Made by a program: the position numbers and the translations under genes. The notes beneath the pieces were generated by a model. The model was given only the letters and a program-made list of their open reading frames with translations, was not told the DNA's origin and searched no databases. Positions 1 to 8,662 of a DNA stretch of 64,000 nucleotides are shown here, piece by piece (positions within the stretch are counted from its first letter, which is position 1; the number at the start of each line of letters is the position of its first letter). Source of the DNA: Sphaerothrix gracilis (GTDB lineage: Bacteria; Cyanobacteriota; Cyanobacteriia; Phormidesmidales; Phormidesmidaceae); NCBI RefSeq assembly GCF_030405905.1, contig NZ_JASATW010000002.1:248001-312000 (forward strand), written 5' to 3'.

Positions 1-645
1 GCCATCGAGCTAGATTTTCTGATTCAGGATTTGCCTCAGCTTCTAGATTCTATTGCGGTGGGTGCTGAGCGCATTCGGCAGATTGTGCTTTCTCTGCGCA
101 CTTTTTCGCGCATGGATGAAGCCGATAAGAAAGAAGTCGATATTCATGCAGGCATTGACAGCACCCTGATGCTTTTGGCCCACCGCCTCAAGGCCCAGGC
201 TGATCGCAGCGAAATTGCGGTTATTTGCGACTATGGCAATCTCCCGGCGATCGAATGCTATGCCGGCCAGCTCAATCAGGTTTTTATGAACATTTTGGCA
301 AACGCTATTGACGCGCTTGAGGAGGCGAATGAAAGCAATGGGCTGCCCTATTGTCAGCAAAAAGCCGGACAGATTCGTATTCGCACCGAGCAAACGGCTG
401 CCAATCGAGTGACTATCCGCATTACAGACAACGGCCCCGGCGTGCCGCAGTCAATTTGCTCAGATTTGTTCAATCCCTTCTTTACCACTAAGCCGATTGG
501 CAAAGGCACAGGAATGGGCTTAGCCCTCTGCTACCAGATTATTGTTGAGCGACATGGAGGGCAGCTAACGCTAAATCCGGAAACGCAGCAGGGTGCAGAG
601 TTTGTAATCGAAATTCCTATCCGTCAAACAGCCGCTAGTTCGTAA
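1..645 (+). CDS. Sensor histidine kinase, C-terminal part (5' end outside window)
   Basis: The reading frame is open from base 1, so this is the 3' end of a larger gene. The visible part starts within the dimerisation region (LLDSIAVGAERIRQIV, then LRTFSRMDEA) and runs into a complete HATPase_c domain: N box (LNQVFMNILANAIDAL), G1 box (ITDNGPGVP), F box (LFNPFFTTKP) and G2 box (GKGTGMGLALCYQI). The phosphoacceptor histidine and any sensor domains lie upstream of the window. The intact ATP-binding boxes suggest an active kinase. It faces the minus-strand kinase operon that ends at 686, so the two units converge. Signal and partner are unknown. Confidence 0.9.
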   Translation, partial: AIELDFLIQDLPQLLDSIAVGAERIRQIVLSLRTFSRMDEADKKEVDIHAGIDSTLMLLAHRLKAQADRSEIAVICDYGNLPAIECYAGQLNQVFMNILANAIDALEEANESNGLPYCQQKAGQIRIRTEQTAANRVTIRITDNGPGVPQSICSDLFNPFFTTKPIGKGTGMGLALCYQIIVERHGGQLTLNPETQQGAEFVIEIPIRQTAASS

Positions 646-685
646 GGAATATTTGCTACTCCTTTTTACGAATAAACAACGCTGC

Positions 686-2326
686 TTAAGCTTTTACCTG
701 ATTTTCTAAAGGCAAAAACACTGTCACAACTTCCCCCTGCTGGGGTCGCTGGCGGACAATCAGCTTGCCTCCGAGAGCCTGAAACAGGTTCTTAGTCACA
801 TCTAGGTTTAATGTTAGGCCGCCTGTTTCCGGCTGAAACATCAGGAGCTGGCCAATCGACTTCAGCGGCGAGGCTGATCCGTGAGACTGATGGGTGCAGG
901 CTTCAGCTCCAGGATTAGTCTGCTCACTAGACTGAAACTGCAGCTTGAGCTGATGACCTGCCAGCATGACGCATAGCTGTAGGTGACTGTCGCAGGGCAA
1001 ACTGTTAGTAAATCGCTCTACCAGCCCGGTTAAGACCTGCTTCAGCATCGTTGGATCGCTAGCGACCATTGGCAGTTTAGGTGGCAGCAAGACTTCTAGC
1101 GTTAGGTTGCGGCGGCTGGCCTGTTGCTGCCAGTTGGGAATAGATTCTTGAAAGATTTGAGACAGGGCAATGGGCGTGAGCGGCGACTTGGGCTGACTGC
1201 TCGCTTCGGTTTCCAGCTCGACGGCCTTAAAAATGAGGTTGAAGCGATCGATCTGCTGCGTACACTCGCGATCGATCGATCGCAGCCGTTTAGAAACATT
1301 AGCCTCTAAGTCGGGGCGACGTAAAAGCGATCGCACTAAAGTCCGGATCGTCGTCAGTGGCGTCCGAATCTCATGGGCCATTGCCTGTAGCAGTTCGGCA
1401 TCCGGGCTGAGAGAGGGGTGAGAAATCTCTGGTCTAGCAGCAGGGGCCGTAACAAACCGCAGCGGAATTGACGCGGCAGAGAGCTTGTGTGCCAGGGCAG
1501 TCACAGAATTATCACGAGGAGCCACATGACCATTGAGGTCCGGGCTGACTGTGGCAGTCGGCTGGGGCAGTGTCGTCAAGCGTGCCGCCGACTGATGCGC
1601 TAGCAGATAGCGGCTAAAGCGGGTTACGGTTTGATAGCTCGGTTCGACCACCGGAAACTTTTCTGCTAAGGCTTTCAGCCGCTCTAGGCAATGAGGCTGA
1701 ACTAACAGTACCCGCGATCGCAGGAGCTGATAGGCCTGCTCTATAATTTCCGGCGTAAAAGAAAAGCGAAACTTGGGTGCACCAGCAGCATCTTGTCCCA
1801 GCACCAAGATTAGGCAAAAGTGAGCCGTCAACACCAGACAAAATCGCTCTTGTCCCAGCGGATCGCCTGGCACCAGCGGCAACATCTGAGACGTATGGGC
1901 TGTAGGCAACTGACTGAGATCAGCAGGCATGAGCTGCGGCGGCAGCACTGTCTCTTCCAGTAGCTGGGAGTTGAAAATCCAGGTGGAAAACTGCGGCATT
2001 AACCCAGGCTGGTTAATCACAGGTAGAGGTCCGGAAAGAACAAGCCCTTCCAAAGGCGGACTGCCATCGGCCTCCGCCACGGGGCTAGCTGCCGCATCAG
2101 TTACGATCGCTTGCAAAAGCTGATTGAGCGCCGCGATCGCTCCCTGCCATTCAGCTTCGGCCTGCAGTCCTGACTGATGTGTCGATGCGGCTGAACGGCG
2201 AACACCTGTATTTTCCGCTGTATCTGGGTGAGCTGACTGGCTTTGGGTAGGTGCCATTGCCGCTGGTAGGGCTGGTTCATCCAGCGCCACTAGCTCACTC
2301 AAAGTTGAAAAAAAGCGGTAGCTCAC
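686..2326 (-). CDS. Histidine kinase-like protein with degenerate ATPase domain
   Basis: 546 residues from a GTG start with GGGAGAG a few bases upstream. Residues 1-300 form a poorly defined N-terminal region with no motif I recognise. An H box follows at H318 (QAMAHEIRTPLTTIR), then a helical dimerisation segment. The C-terminal part ends like HATPase_c (GGKLIVRQRPQQGEVVTVFLPL region) but a normal G1 box (DxGxG) is missing and the N box is degenerate (LKQVLTGLVERFTNSL). It may be a phosphoacceptor or scaffold rather than an autokinase. It is the last gene of the minus-strand KaiC-like operon, 176 bp after the preceding kinase, so co-transcription is likely but not certain. Confidence 0.8.
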   Translation of the reverse strand: MSYRFFSTLSELVALDEPALPAAMAPTQSQSAHPDTAENTGVRRSAASTHQSGLQAEAEWQGAIAALNQLLQAIVTDAAASPVAEADGSPPLEGLVLSGPLPVINQPGLMPQFSTWIFNSQLLEETVLPPQLMPADLSQLPTAHTSQMLPLVPGDPLGQERFCLVLTAHFCLILVLGQDAAGAPKFRFSFTPEIIEQAYQLLRSRVLLVQPHCLERLKALAEKFPVVEPSYQTVTRFSRYLLAHQSAARLTTLPQPTATVSPDLNGHVAPRDNSVTALAHKLSAASIPLRFVTAPAARPEISHPSLSPDAELLQAMAHEIRTPLTTIRTLVRSLLRRPDLEANVSKRLRSIDRECTQQIDRFNLIFKAVELETEASSQPKSPLTPIALSQIFQESIPNWQQQASRRNLTLEVLLPPKLPMVASDPTMLKQVLTGLVERFTNSLPCDSHLQLCVMLAGHQLKLQFQSSEQTNPGAEACTHQSHGSASPLKSIGQLLMFQPETGGLTLNLDVTKNLFQALGGKLIVRQRPQQGEVVTVFLPLENQVKA

Positions 2327-2502
2327 AAGTTCTCTCCCTGCTGCGCTGCAGTTGTGGCCGAATACCTAACGATAGGTGTCGTGAAAGCGCTTCTGCATTT
2401 CAGCGATCCGGCTCATATCTAAAAGCCTACCGGCAAGACAGAGATTAAGGTATGAGTAGAACCGAACGAGAAGAGTGCAGTTTCCCTCGGCGGTCAACCG
2501 GT

Positions 2503-3591
2503 TCAAGGCGTAATTGGTAAAGACACATGAAAGACAGTACCGACGCCGGGCTGACTGGTAAAGGTGATTTGACCGCTGTGGCACTCGACGCACTGCTTGA
2601 CAATGCTCAGTCCCAGTCCAGTTCCAGCAATTTCTCCTACGTTACTAGCCCGGTGGAAGGATTCAAACAGCTGAGGCTGATCCTCTAAGGGAATGCCAAT
2701 GCCCTGATCATGAACTTCAAATACAACCTGCTGCGCTTGGGTGCGAACAACCAGGCGGATGAGGCCGTTGGGCGCGGAATATTTCACAGCATTGGAAAGC
2801 AAATTAGACAAAATATGATGCAGCAGCGTCGTGTCTAGAGAAATCAGCGGGGCAGCTGCCGGGAGATCTAAAGCAATGTGAGGTGGAGTTGCGCAGCTCA
2901 GCCGAAAGTCAGCGATGAGCTGCTGACAAAACTCAGCTAGGTTACACAGGCAGGGTTCAAACTTTAGCTTGCCGACATCAGCCCGGCTGTAAACCAAAGC
3001 CCCCTCTACCAGTTCATTCAGTTTGCTAATGGATCTGCGAATCCGCTGCAGCATAAACGCCTGCTTATCAGGATCGTTTTGACTGCGCTCTAGCAGCTGG
3101 ACAAAGCCAGAGACTATATTCAGCGGATTGCGAAATTCATGCGCCAGGATAGAGACAAAGCGAGACTTCATCTTATCAGCCTGCTGCAGTTCCAAATTGG
3201 CCTGGTGTAGCTGTTGCGAGAGCCGTCTTGCTCGCAACAGCACCTCTAAACGAGCCTGCAACTCTATCTTCTCCAGCGGTGTCGTAACCAAGTCGTCTAC
3301 GCTGCGCCAAAGCTGCCGCGTCGCCAAACTCACCTCGGAACGAGCCGTCAGCAGTACGCAGGGCCAAAAGATAGGTTCAGTCATTTTTCGCTGCTTTTTC
3401 AGCCAGGGTTGTAGCTGGCTGAAAGCGGCTCCGTCTAAAATACAGAGCTCAAAGTCTTCAGCCGATAGAGTTTCGAGGGTTTCTAAGCCAGCGTCTATCT
3501 GAGGGGCTACTAGCTGATAATGCTCCGATAACCACTGGGAGAGCAGACGGCGATTTTCTTTCTGTTGAAGCAACAGCAGCAAACGGCTCAT
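2503..3591 (-). CDS. Receiver-like domain fused to histidine kinase
   Basis: I place the start at the ATG at 3591, which overlaps the stop of the upstream receiver gene as ATGA, a sign of translational coupling; a TTG 15 bases upstream is possible. About 362 residues. The N-terminal 120 residues resemble a response-regulator receiver with an acidic residue at the expected strand end (LCILDGAAF), but the usual N-terminal acidic pair is not obvious. A short coiled coil follows, then the H box (ILAHEFRNPLNIVSGF), N box (LSNLLSNAVKYSAPNG), G1 (VHDQGIGIP) and G2 (GTGLGLSIVKQ). All kinase boxes are intact, so this is probably the active kinase of the operon. Confidence 0.88.
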   Translation of the reverse strand: MSRLLLLLQQKENRRLLSQWLSEHYQLVAPQIDAGLETLETLSAEDFELCILDGAAFSQLQPWLKKQRKMTEPIFWPCVLLTARSEVSLATRQLWRSVDDLVTTPLEKIELQARLEVLLRARRLSQQLHQANLELQQADKMKSRFVSILAHEFRNPLNIVSGFVQLLERSQNDPDKQAFMLQRIRRSISKLNELVEGALVYSRADVGKLKFEPCLCNLAEFCQQLIADFRLSCATPPHIALDLPAAAPLISLDTTLLHHILSNLLSNAVKYSAPNGLIRLVVRTQAQQVVFEVHDQGIGIPLEDQPQLFESFHRASNVGEIAGTGLGLSIVKQCVECHSGQITFTSQPGVGTVFHVSLPITP

Positions 3592-3950
3592 TGTTCGGGT
3601 AGGCAATAGTGCTGAATGAGTTGAATTAGATTCTGGCGGTTGAGGGGCTTCCCCAAGCAGGCGCTAGCGCCATGTAAAAGACTTAGATGATTGAGCTTTG
3701 AACCAAATTGAGGAACAAGCACGAAGAAAGGGACATGGCAGACTTGAAGGCGATCGCAATAGCGCCAGACCTGCTGGTCGAATCCGGAAATATCAATTAG
3801 CGCAAAATGAACTGTCTGAGCGTGATCTAAAGCCGATTCAAAAGCCGCATAGGTCTGAACTGTTAGCAGGTAGTAGCCAAAAGGCCTTAAAAAATCTGCT
3901 AGCAGATTTTGATTGCGAGAGTTGCAGGCCAGACTTAAGATTACAAGCAA
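3588..3950 (-). CDS. Stand-alone receiver-like protein
   Basis: 120 residues from a TTG start; no ATG or GTG is available before an upstream in-frame stop. It has the size and strand pattern of a CheY-like receiver. An aspartate sits at the likely phosphosite (FALIDISGF) and a lysine near the C-terminus (CLGKPLNRQN), but the usual acidic pair after strand 1 is replaced (SLACNSRNQ). It could be a weakly phosphorylated receiver or a protein-interaction pseudo-receiver. It lies 15 bp after the KaiC-like gene and overlaps the next kinase by 4 bp, so it is firmly in the same operon. Confidence 0.75.
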   Translation of the reverse strand: MLVILSLACNSRNQNLLADFLRPFGYYLLTVQTYAAFESALDHAQTVHFALIDISGFDQQVWRYCDRLQVCHVPFFVLVPQFGSKLNHLSLLHGASACLGKPLNRQNLIQLIQHYCLPEQ

Positions 3951-3965
3951 TTTCTTAGGGCACCA

Positions 3966-5414
3966 CTAGCGTGAATTAGGGCCATCAATCCAGTCCGGCG
4001 CGCCGCTTAGGATATTCCGCAGCGTGCTCAGCGGGGCTCCTACCTTGATCCCGTATCGCGTAATTTCGACCTCTCGTAGCGTTCGCTCAAAACCTGAGAG
4101 CCGCTTTTTCAGTACACCAATCGCTTTGCGCAATTCGCCTTTTATTTCTAAGTGACGCAGAAAAACAATGTTGTCCGCTAGGTAGCTAACACCCATATTG
4201 GTGGCCCGGAAAGTCCCGCCCATAATATCCTCTACCTCATTGACCAGCAAAGCTGCCACCCCCATATTTTGCAAATACCTGCACAAAGCATGAACATGCC
4301 GCACAATGCTGCCACTGCGAATAGAAAGCTCATAGCCTGATAGGCTATCAATCATCACAATTCGCGTTTGATACTGTTCCACTTCCCGCCGCACGAGCTG
4401 AGCAAACTCGTCAGGGGAATAAAGCAGTGCCTCAATTTCCACAATCGACAAAGTGCCCCGATTTAGCATGGCCCGCACCGGAATATTGACGCTCTCGCAG
4501 CGGTGCAGAATGGTTTCTGTCGCTTCTTCAAACGTATAGACAACTGAGCGTTCTCCTCGACCTGCCGCTTCCTTCATAAACTGCAGGCCCAGAGTAGTTT
4601 TGCCAACTCCGGTTGGCCCCGTTATGATCGTAATCGCTCCTCGTTCAATACCTCCATGCATTAGTTCATCCAGTTCAGGAACGCCGGAGGAAATGACATC
4701 GGGCTGAAACTTACGCTGAAACGTCACCGGACGCAGTTGCGGAAAAACGGCCATGCCGCTAGAGGTCAATCGCAAGGAATGTTTGCCATCCGCAAAATCA
4801 GAACCGCGAAATTTAGTAACCGCTAGCAGACGCTCATCGTGTTCATAGCTAAGGCTTAAAACGCCATCACTCATAAACTTGAGATCGTCATCCGGGGCAC
4901 TTTGACTCCCTTCCGAAGTAAATAGAACCGTGGCATCGTTTTGAGTGAGATAGCGAATAAAGGAAAGCGCTTGCTTATGAAACTGAAATTCGTCAGTTGA
5001 TAGATAGCGGAACTGGGTGATCGAATCTAAAAAGATGCGGGAAGGTTGAAGAGATTCAATACATTCTATAATTTTTTGCGTGGTCGGTTCCCGCTCGACA
5101 TCGGCTGGAGAGAAAATATCGTAGGACTGCGACTCTGCAAAAAAGTCTGGTGTCGGGCTGAGATCTAAAAACTCAATTCCGGTTAAATCTATCCCCAGAT
5201 AGTCGGCATTTTGGCGGATTTGCAGCTCAGATTCACTGAGAGTGATAAAGAGTACTTTTTCCTGCCTAGTAGCCCCTTCGGCTAAAAAGTGAATACCTAC
5301 CGTTGTCTTGCCAGTTCCAGGGCCGCCACGAAGTAGATAGGCCCTGTTTGTAATCAAGCCGCCGTGAAGAACTTCGTCTAACCCTACAATGCCAGTAGAT
5401 ACTCGCTGCTGCAA
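3966..5414 (-). CDS. Double-domain KaiC-like RecA-family ATPase
   Basis: 482 residues from a TTG start, supported by GGAG eight bases upstream. Two KaiC/RecA domains are present. Domain 1 has Walker A at 30-38 (GGPGTGKTT) and Walker B RIFLDS (126-131). Domain 2 has Walker A at 266-274 (GPTGVGKTT), catalytic glutamates E296-E297 (YTFEEATE) and Walker B RIVMIDS. In domain 1 the first of the two catalytic glutamates is a serine (TLSES, S60-E61). The protein is shorter than clock KaiC (about 519) and lacks a recognisable KaiA-binding tail. No kaiA or kaiB is next to it. First gene of a four-gene signalling operon with two histidine kinases, so a signalling ATPase is more likely than a core clock protein. 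Confidence 0.9.
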   Translation of the reverse strand: MQQRVSTGIVGLDEVLHGGLITNRAYLLRGGPGTGKTTVGIHFLAEGATRQEKVLFITLSESELQIRQNADYLGIDLTGIEFLDLSPTPDFFAESQSYDIFSPADVEREPTTQKIIECIESLQPSRIFLDSITQFRYLSTDEFQFHKQALSFIRYLTQNDATVLFTSEGSQSAPDDDLKFMSDGVLSLSYEHDERLLAVTKFRGSDFADGKHSLRLTSSGMAVFPQLRPVTFQRKFQPDVISSGVPELDELMHGGIERGAITIITGPTGVGKTTLGLQFMKEAAGRGERSVVYTFEEATETILHRCESVNIPVRAMLNRGTLSIVEIEALLYSPDEFAQLVRREVEQYQTRIVMIDSLSGYELSIRSGSIVRHVHALCRYLQNMGVAALLVNEVEDIMGGTFRATNMGVSYLADNIVFLRHLEIKGELRKAIGVLKKRLSGFERTLREVEITRYGIKVGAPLSTLRNILSGAPDWIDGPNSR

Positions 5415-5726
5415 AACCTTTTCTCCACGGAGACTTGTTGGAATAGTCTAAAAATACCGTATATCAAGCGCCCTCAACGAAAAGCACTTAAATTAGTTAT
5501 AGGAAGGCAAACAGAAACCCAGGGTTGTTTTAGGGAATGAAACAGTCCTGAAAAGAAACCTACCTGCCTGAGCTAGTTGGGATAGCTAATATTTGCTTTG
5601 ACAAATTCTTATAACTTTTCAAGTTTTGCTGATTGGTTTGGTTTTTCCCAATCAATTTTTCAGCTTTTCATGCCTTAAATTTAAGCGCAGTCTTACTGTC
5701 TCAAAAGCTATGGAATGTAATCAGTA
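5415..5726. other. Intergenic region between divergent genes
   Basis: 312 bp between the minus-strand KaiC-like operon and the plus-strand gene at 5727; it must carry promoters for both. A 7-bp inverted repeat with a T-rich loop (TGATTGG...CCAATCA, 5630-5654) is followed by ATTTTT. A TTGACA sits at 5598-5603 but no good -10 box lies at proper spacing. No other gene is visible. Confidence 0.5.
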
Positions 5727-6344
5727 ATGCCCCCACTTCAGCTATCAGTTGCAGAAAACATGTCAGCATCGTCAAACGCTTCTCAAAACTACTTAATTAT
5801 TTGCCCAGGAATACATTCTTCTGACCTAACGCGAAGCTTGCTGACTGAAATTGACGCTTTCCTGCCGCCTCTACCACTCCAGATACTTTTGTGTCCCCAA
5901 GTCGGGATTTGGTCTTTTTCTCCTTTTTTTACACTGCAGTTTTTGCAACAGCAGATTCGACAGCCTCACCAAGCAAACCTAATCTTTTTAGGCTTTAGCG
6001 CTGGCGTAGTCGCCGCTATGGGAGCAGCCTTGGCCTGGCACTATCACCGGGGCGGCAGGGTTGAGGCCGTGATTGCGGTAGATGGCTGGGGCGTTGCTCT
6101 AGCCGCTGAATTTCCGGTCTATCGGCTCAGTCATGACTATTTCACCCACTGGAGTTCTGCTTTATTAGGAAAAGGGAGCCGCAGTTTCTATGCCGATCCG
6201 TCTGTGAGCCACCATCAGCTTTGGCGATCGCCCAGCCAGGTCACTGGCTGGCAAACTGAGTCAGATAATTTGGGGATAGAGCAGCGATCGACTGCGACAG
6301 CCGCAACTTTCCTGACTCAGCTCCTGCAGCGGCATAGTCATTAG
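5727..6344 (+). CDS. Conserved hypothetical, alpha/beta-hydrolase-like
   Basis: 205 residues from ATG 5727; a second ATG at 5760 is an equally plausible start. The pattern is that of a small alpha/beta hydrolase: an early strand (YLIICPGIHSS), a nucleophile-elbow-like strand-turn-helix (LIFLGFSAGVVAAMGAAL, with G-x-S-x-G) and a following strand (VEAVIAVDGWGVAL). A histidine that could complete a triad is present near the C-terminal third. No signal peptide. I do not recognise the substrate. Probably a monocistronic gene. Confidence 0.7.
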   Translation: MPPLQLSVAENMSASSNASQNYLIICPGIHSSDLTRSLLTEIDAFLPPLPLQILLCPQVGIWSFSPFFTLQFLQQQIRQPHQANLIFLGFSAGVVAAMGAALAWHYHRGGRVEAVIAVDGWGVALAAEFPVYRLSHDYFTHWSSALLGKGSRSFYADPSVSHHQLWRSPSQVTGWQTESDNLGIEQRSTATAATFLTQLLQRHSH

Positions 6345-6630
6345 GCCAGGAAAAGGGGGCGATCGCCATTACTAAACTTCAAATTTTGTAGGATTGCTAA
6401 CATTTTGCAGCTTGCCGAGGGGGAAGGGGTTCTTTCCTGCAGAGTAGCCTTGTAGCCGCTTGCGCCAGCTAGAGCCGACTGCCTAGCTCTGAGAAATTAT
6501 GCCAAGGCTGTCTGCAGAAGCTCAGGCAAAAAGATAGGATAAGAGCTAATGAATATCTGACCTTCAGATATTCGTTCTGGTTTAAGTAGTACAGTTGAAA
6601 GCTATCCCTTAAGAGTTCGGCAACAGTGAA

Positions 6631-8481
6631 ATGATGTCTCCTGCGCAAGTTCAGCAAAAAGTTGCACCCAAACGGGTAACGGGTGCATTTGCCCTCATTG
6701 ACAGTCTGGTTCGACACGGTGTAGAGCATATTTTTGGCTACCCTGGCGGGGCAATTCTGCCAATCTATGATGCCCTCTATGAAGCTGAGGCCGCCGGGCA
6801 GGTGAAGCATATTCTGGTGCGCCACGAGCAGGGAGCTTCTCATGCCGCAGACGGGTATGCCAGAGCCACAGGCAAAGTCGGCATCTGCTTTGCCACTTCC
6901 GGGCCTGGGGCCACTAATCTAGTCACCGGCATTGCCACCGCTCAGATGGATTCAATTCCAATGGTGGTGATTACGGGTCAGGTTCCGCGGGGAGCAATTG
7001 GCAGCGACGCCTTCCAGGAGACAGATATTTTTGGCATTACTTTGCCCATCGTTAAGCACTCCTATGTGGTTCGCGACCCGCAGGAAATGGCTAAGGTTGT
7101 GGCAGAGGCTTTCTACATTGCCCAGACCGGACGCCCCGGCCCCGTCCTGATTGACGTGCCTAAAGACGTGGGTGTTGAAGAATTTGATTACATTCCAGTT
7201 GAGCCGCGTTCGATCAAGCTGCCCGGCTACAAACCTACCATCAAGGGCAATCCGCGCCAGCTCAATCACGCCATTGAGCTGCTTAAGCAGGCAGAACGTC
7301 CCCTACTCTACGTAGGTGGCGGCGCTATTACCTCTGGTGCCCACGGCGAAATCAAGGCTCTAGCCGAGCATTTTCATATTCCCGTTACGACGACGCTGAT
7401 GGGCAAGGGGGCTTTTGACGAGCACCATCCCCTTTCGGTGGGCATGTTGGGGATGCATGGGACGGCCTACGCCAATTTCGCCGTGAGCGAATGCGATTTA
7501 CTGATTGCCGTAGGTGCCCGTTTTGACGATCGCGTTACCGGCAAACTAGATGAATTTGCCTCCCGCGCTAAGGTCATTCATATTGATATCGATCCGGCTG
7601 AGGTCGGCAAAAATCGAGCTCCCCAGGTGCCGATTGTGGGCGATGTCCGCCGGGTTCTGCAAGATCTGCTGCAGCGCATAGAAACCGAGGGAACCCCAGG
7701 AAATTCCCAGCAAACTCAGGCTTGGCGCAACCGGGTCAACCGCTGGCGGCAGGAGCATCCTCTGGTGGTGCCGACCTACCCAGATATGATTTCGCCGCAG
7801 GAAGTCATTGTAGAGCTGAGCCAGCAGGCACCTCAGGCTTACTACACCACCGATGTGGGTCAGCACCAGATGTGGTCAGCTCAGTTCCTGAAAAACGGCC
7901 CACGCCGCTGGATTTCCAGCGCCGGACTGGGCACAATGGGCTATGGTTTACCGGCGGCTATGGGAGTGAAGGTGGCGCTGCCGGATGAACCTGTTATCTG
8001 TATTAGCGGCGATGCTAGTTTCCAAATGAATCTTCAGGAACTAGGAACGCTAGCCCAATACGGCATTGCGGTTAAAACCGTGATCATCAATAACGGCTGG
8101 CAGGGCATGGTGCGGCAGTGGCAGCAAGCCTTTTTTGGGGAGCGCTATTCTTCCTCAAATATGGAGATAGGGATGCCGGACTTTGAGCTACTAGCCCAAG
8201 CCTTTGGCGTTAAGGGCATGGTCGTGCGACAGCGGGATCAGCTCAAAGAGAGCGTGGTCGAGATGCTGGCGGCAGACGGCCCTGTTCTGATGGATGTGCG
8301 TGTGCGCAAGGACGAAAACTGCTATCCAATGATTGCGCCGGGTAAAAATAACGCTCAGATGATTGGCCTCCAGTCAGCTTCTAAGCTAGACCAAGCTATT
8401 GAGCTGGTGTACTGCTCAAACTGCAACGCTAAAAACCCATCGACCAATCGCTTCTGCCCGGAGTGCGGCACTAAGCTATAG
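6631..8481 (+). CDS. ilvB: Acetolactate synthase large subunit with C-terminal zinc ribbon
   Basis: 616 residues; two adjacent ATGs at 6631 and 6634. It is the catalytic subunit of acetohydroxyacid synthase, which joins pyruvate with pyruvate or 2-oxobutyrate in valine, leucine and isoleucine synthesis. It has the thiamine-activating glutamate E66 (LVRHEQGASHAADGYAR), the FAD-linked middle domain and the ThDP-magnesium motif (ISGDASFQMNLQELGTLAQ through INNGW). The last 24 residues are a four-cysteine ribbon, C595, C598, C609 and C612, separated from the catalytic core. The regulatory small subunit gene is not in this window. The 286 bp upstream hold the promoter; I see no convincing attenuator. 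Confidence 0.97.
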   Translation: MMSPAQVQQKVAPKRVTGAFALIDSLVRHGVEHIFGYPGGAILPIYDALYEAEAAGQVKHILVRHEQGASHAADGYARATGKVGICFATSGPGATNLVTGIATAQMDSIPMVVITGQVPRGAIGSDAFQETDIFGITLPIVKHSYVVRDPQEMAKVVAEAFYIAQTGRPGPVLIDVPKDVGVEEFDYIPVEPRSIKLPGYKPTIKGNPRQLNHAIELLKQAERPLLYVGGGAITSGAHGEIKALAEHFHIPVTTTLMGKGAFDEHHPLSVGMLGMHGTAYANFAVSECDLLIAVGARFDDRVTGKLDEFASRAKVIHIDIDPAEVGKNRAPQVPIVGDVRRVLQDLLQRIETEGTPGNSQQTQAWRNRVNRWRQEHPLVVPTYPDMISPQEVIVELSQQAPQAYYTTDVGQHQMWSAQFLKNGPRRWISSAGLGTMGYGLPAAMGVKVALPDEPVICISGDASFQMNLQELGTLAQYGIAVKTVIINNGWQGMVRQWQQAFFGERYSSSNMEIGMPDFELLAQAFGVKGMVVRQRDQLKESVVEMLAADGPVLMDVRVRKDENCYPMIAPGKNNAQMIGLQSASKLDQAIELVYCSNCNAKNPSTNRFCPECGTKL

Positions 8482-8501
8482 CGATCGCAATGATCTGTAA
8501 T

Positions 8502-8546
8502 AACCTGTCGGGCCATCCTCTATTGCTGTTATGGCTCAGGCAGGTT
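8502..8546 (+). repeat. Imperfect inverted repeat after ilvB
   Basis: An imperfect stem pairs AACCTGTCGGGCCAT with ATGGCTCAGGCAGGTT around a 14-base loop, 20 bp downstream of the ilvB stop. There is no T-tract after it, so it is only a weak terminator candidate; it could stabilise the mRNA 3' end. The rest of the gap to 8662 also contains two AGGTTGGTT repeats. Confidence 0.4.
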
Positions 8547-8662
8547 ACTATGTCGCCAATCTGGGACCTTGAGGCACAGCCCACATGACGGCGCATTCCG
8601 CCTGAAGGTTGGTTCCTGACAGGTTGGTTGAGCAAGGTGAATCCGATTGAGGAGTGGAGTGC

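Noticed and set aside
3966..5414. Core circadian KaiC
   Set aside because: It is shorter, lacks the KaiA-binding tail, has Tyr at the T432 position, and kaiA and kaiB are absent from the neighbourhood.
8482..8662. Possible small RNA gene between ilvB and the FtsL-like gene
   Set aside because: It has an imperfect hairpin and two short repeats, but no match to 6S, SRP or tmRNA features that I recognise.
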